A DNA stretch of 64,000 bases from Catalinimonas alkaloidigena (GTDB lineage Bacteria > Bacteroidota > Bacteroidia > Cytophagales > Cyclobacteriaceae), in the NCBI RefSeq assembly GCF_029504655.1, contig NZ_JAQFIL010000001.1, positions 1,059,001 through 1,123,000 of the forward strand. The letters run 5' to 3'. Shown piece by piece: positions 61,752 to 64,000 of this stretch. The notes under the pieces are model-generated. The model was given only the letters and a program-made list of their open reading frames with translations, had not been told where the DNA came from and ran no database searches. Position numbers and translations under genes: made by a program. Each line of letters starts with the position of its first letter. Position 1 is the first letter of the stretch.

Positions 61752-62663
61752 TTAGTGCCTTTGTACACTTTCTGTTACATCCTGGAGGCTTTCCAGTTTT
61801 ACAAAAGCCCCACTCAGCGAAGTGATTGTGGTAATCAGAAAAAAGAGCAGGCCCAGGGTGAGGGCTGTATCTTGCGCTAGTTCAGCACCAAACAATTGAG
61901 GGGCATACACAAGTACAGCTTCTCTTGCACCTACTCCACCAATTGTAAAGGGAAGCATTGCTGCCAGTGCAGCAAGCATAAAGAAAACATAATAATCAGC
62001 ATATCCGCTACTGATGTTTAAGGCAAAAAGGATGGAAAGTACACTGCCTAAAGTCAGTACCTGAACGGCTATAGAGTAGAGGCTGCTCGTCCAGTAGATA
62101 GATGTAAATTTTGGGAATAAAATTTTTAACCCCAGGTAATACAGCGGAAAGGCGAAAATTATTCCGAGCCAGATCAGCCAGCTCCATGCTTCAATTGAAG
62201 CATAAATCTGACTGAAAAATAAGGCGATGAGCGTAAGCAATCCTAATGCTACCACACCACTTACTCTGTCAAGCAAAGAGGCTGTAATCAGACCTCTGGT
62301 AGAGACTCCATCTATTCTTCTCAATATTACTATTTTGTATCCATCTCCTCCCATGCCGCCAGGTAAGAACAGGTTATAAAACATGCCTACCATATAGAGT
62401 TTGATATTAAAGAAAGTATTGAGATAGAGGCCAATACAGGAAAAAAATGCCTGTAGCCGAATCGCATTAAATAGCTTGGATAAAATAAAGAGCAAAAGCG
62501 CTGGAATAAGCCAGGCAATATCTGCTGCTTTCAGAATCTGCCAAACCTCATGAATATTTACTTTTCTAAAAACCAGATAGAGCGCTAATGTTGTCAACCC
62601 AAGCTTGAGTAACAGTTTTAGGTATCGCTTATAGGCTTTTTGTGGTACTGGTAGCTTTTCCAA
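61752..62663 (-). CDS. Lysylphosphatidylglycerol synthase TM-like flippase
   Basis: A 303-residue protein with about eight membrane helices of the UPF0104/LPG-synthase transmembrane family (LPGGMGGDGYKIVILRR and GVGAREAVLVYAPQLFG are the family signatures). No soluble aminoacyltransferase domain follows, so it resembles the lipid-flippase part only. The frame is open to 62768, but residues before a TTG at 62661-62663 lie inside the glycosyltransferase gene. A TTG start gives a 35-bp overlap and a sensible N-terminus (MEKLPVPQKAYKRY). Start choice is uncertain. Confidence 0.75.
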   Translation of the reverse strand: MEKLPVPQKAYKRYLKLLLKLGLTTLALYLVFRKVNIHEVWQILKAADIAWLIPALLLFILSKLFNAIRLQAFFSCIGLYLNTFFNIKLYMVGMFYNLFLPGGMGGDGYKIVILRRIDGVSTRGLITASLLDRVSGVVALGLLTLIALFFSQIYASIEAWSWLIWLGIIFAFPLYYLGLKILFPKFTSIYWTSSLYSIAVQVLTLGSVLSILFALNISSGYADYYVFFMLAALAAMLPFTIGGVGAREAVLVYAPQLFGAELAQDTALTLGLLFFLITTITSLSGAFVKLESLQDVTESVQRH

Positions 62664-63585
62664 TAAATACTTCTTTGACGCGATAAGGTGTTTTATTTTG
62701 AGATTCAAAGTAGGTACGCATGATGAGCTCGGCCATAAAACCAAAAGTAACCAATTGTATTCCACCAATAACGAGCACTACACCAAGCAGGAGTAATGGC
62801 CTGCCCCAGATGTCATGTCCCAGAAATTTCTCAATCAACATATAGAAATTAATGATTGCTCCTAAGAAAAAGGAAATAATCCCCATTGTTCCAAACAAGT
62901 GCATGGGTTTTTGTATGTACTTCTGAAAGAATAGCATTAGCATCAGATCACTGACCACCCTGAATGTACGTCCCAAACCATATTTGGATTGGCCGTAAAT
63001 ACGGGGATGATGCCTTACACTCATTTCTGTCACACTTGCCCCCTGCAGCTTGGCCAATACCGGAATAAAGCGGTGTAGCTCTCCGTATAGTCCCAGGTTA
63101 TGAGCAATGTCACTACGAAATATTTTTAAGGAGCATCCGTAGTCACTGATGTATACGCCCGTAAGTTTGCGGATAATCGCATTGGCGATTTTGCTGGGAA
63201 ACTTCCTTAGAATAAAGCCATCTTTACGCTTTTCCCGTTTACCGGCTACCAAACCCCAGCCTTCATTTTCTATCTTATCCAGCATGGCTGGAATGTCCAG
63301 AGGATCATTCTGCAGGTCACCATCCATAGTCACAATATATTCGCCTTTGGCATAATGGATTCCGGCTGACATAGCGGTGGTCTGACCATGATTGCGGTTG
63401 AATACGATGAGTCGCACATTTTCATTGGCATATTTTTTTACCATAAAAACTGTCCGGTCGGTAGAGCCATCATCTACCAGCAAAACCTCATATTCAAGGC
63501 CCTGAAGTGCATCCTCAATGCGTTTCAGTAATGGTTGTACATTGTCTTCTTCGTTATAAAGTGTAATGACCAGCGATAACTTCAT
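62629..63585 (-). CDS. GT2 family glycosyltransferase (polyprenyl-phosphate type)
   Basis: A 318-residue inverting glycosyltransferase. The GT-A domain (about 1-225) has LVITLYNEEDNVQPLL, VDDGSTD, MDGDLQNDP (DxD metal site) and SDYGCSLKIFR. Two C-terminal membrane helices follow (about 232-255 and 265-290), as in ArnC/GtrB/DPM1-like enzymes that load sugars onto undecaprenyl phosphate. Its end overlaps the flippase-like gene, and it begins 1 bp after the next upstream gene's stop, so the three are one operon. Confidence 0.93.
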   Translation of the reverse strand: MKLSLVITLYNEEDNVQPLLKRIEDALQGLEYEVLLVDDGSTDRTVFMVKKYANENVRLIVFNRNHGQTTAMSAGIHYAKGEYIVTMDGDLQNDPLDIPAMLDKIENEGWGLVAGKREKRKDGFILRKFPSKIANAIIRKLTGVYISDYGCSLKIFRSDIAHNLGLYGELHRFIPVLAKLQGASVTEMSVRHHPRIYGQSKYGLGRTFRVVSDLMLMLFFQKYIQKPMHLFGTMGIISFFLGAIINFYMLIEKFLGHDIWGRPLLLLGVVLVIGGIQLVTFGFMAELIMRTYFESQNKTPYRVKEVFIGKATSTTKSL

Positions 63586-63586
63586 C

Positions 63587-64000
63587 TTATTTAAATTTCA
63601 CGAGCTGTAATGTGTCTTCTTTATATTGAAAGTTATACAGGCTTTCATATTTATATCCCTGCTCAGCTAAAATATCCTTATAAGCCATATAATAATGATC
63701 TGGTAAAATTTCCTCCTCAAAATTCAATACCTCTTCGCGTTGCCATTCAATATAAAATACGGTTGTTCGGGAGATCATAGAACCTTCCAATACATGAAGG
63801 GGGGCATTTTTGCTTATACTTACGATTTTGTCCGCATCACGTTTGTCCTGAGCTTCGGAGCTATTCGCTGACCTGATGGGAATTACCGTAAGGTTGAATA
63901 CGATTCTAAACCAGACCAACAGCAATATCAAACTTAATACCCTTCCTGTGGGGAATTTTATATAAAGCCCGAGAATGGCCAGAGCACCACTGCTAGTAAG
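63587..64000 (-). CDS. C-terminal part of a membrane glycosyltransferase (GT39/ArnT-like)
   Basis: A frame open to the window edge, ending at 63587, giving at least 137 residues. It begins with two membrane helices (about the first 45 residues), then a soluble domain with about 85 residues (DADKIVSISKNAPLHVLEG, YKDILAEQGYKYESLYNFQYK). This resembles the periplasmic end of GT39/ArnT-like transferases, which use polyprenyl-phosphate sugars made by GT2 enzymes such as the next gene. Assignment rests on topology and context. Confidence 0.55.
   Translation of the reverse strand, partial: LTSSGALAILGLYIKFPTGRVLSLILLLVWFRIVFNLTVIPIRSANSSEAQDKRDADKIVSISKNAPLHVLEGSMISRTTVFYIEWQREEVLNFEEEILPDHYYMAYKDILAEQGYKYESLYNFQYKEDTLQLVKFK

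Noticed and set aside
1..64000. CRISPR arrays, tRNA or rRNA genes, prophage
   Set aside because: No regularly spaced direct repeats, no tRNA-like folds with conserved arms, and no phage structural genes were seen by eye.

Overview
The window looks like chromosomal DNA of a Bacteroidota bacterium, most likely a gliding, aerobic member of the Cytophagales. The main evidence is a full-length sprA (outer-membrane translocon of the type IX secretion system, T9SS) in the ruvA-sprA-gcvH-vanZ-tonB order typical of the phylum. Further signs are DUF4295 behind rpmB-rpmG, a DUF1573 protein, many lipoproteins with an early Cys, and a promoter of the Bacteroidota type (TTTG, 18 bases, GATATTTG) before rpmB. 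Most of the window is ordinary core genome; the accessory material sits in islands between core genes.

Layout. 1-2378: a membrane-stress cassette (DUF1449/YqiJ-like protein, PspA, YbjN-like protein) divergent from an XRE regulator whose LexA-like domain has lost its catalytic residues. 2699-10118: a four-PAS hybrid histidine kinase, a NYN-domain protein and a two-domain M16 peptidase. 10254-11702: a complete ISL3-type insertion sequence with an exact 8-bp target duplication and a transposase broken by a 14-nt near-duplication. 11794-13292: a tiny lipoprotein, an AT-rich gap and an orphan membrane protein. 13799-22212: core genes rocD, rpmB, rpmG, DUF4295, ftsY, a PAP2-like protein, rpoN, asnS and a RecD/Pif1-like helicase. 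22269-33877: an FKBP lipoprotein, a DUF1573 protein, tonB, vanZ, gcvH, sprA and ruvA. 34140-39751: a GyrI-like membrane protein, a TPR-SpoIIE phosphatase and clpB. 40084-43356: a secreted protein ending in a Hint (hedgehog/intein) domain, a six-EF-hand lipoprotein, a 1-Cys peroxiredoxin and a GNAT acetyltransferase. 44039-47062: an adhesin-like beta lipoprotein and an S9 peptidase.

47526-56591 is a five-gene block on the + strand: a quinoprotein dehydrogenase with cytochrome c, a Tat-exported TIM-barrel isomerase, a sulfatase, a DUF1080 3-keto-glycoside hydrolase and a beta-propeller protein with cytochrome c. Together they suggest periplasmic oxidation, cleavage and desulfation of a sugar or glycoside. 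The leader of the first gene can be folded as an attenuator. 57157-60759 holds a DEAD-box RNA helicase, a methyltransferase, a cold-shock protein and a heme-dependent N-demethylase-like protein. A 141-bp MITE-like element follows. 61096-64000 is a cell-envelope glycosylation segment (FkbM methyltransferase, lipid-flippase-like protein, GT2 glycosyltransferase, end of another membrane glycosyltransferase).

The most unusual items are the Hint-domain protein with no C-terminal His-Asn, convergent with a six-EF-hand lipoprotein; the attenuator-like leader before the quinoprotein cluster; the catalytically dead S24 regulator; and the two mobile-element remnants. I saw no CRISPR array, tRNA, rRNA or prophage.
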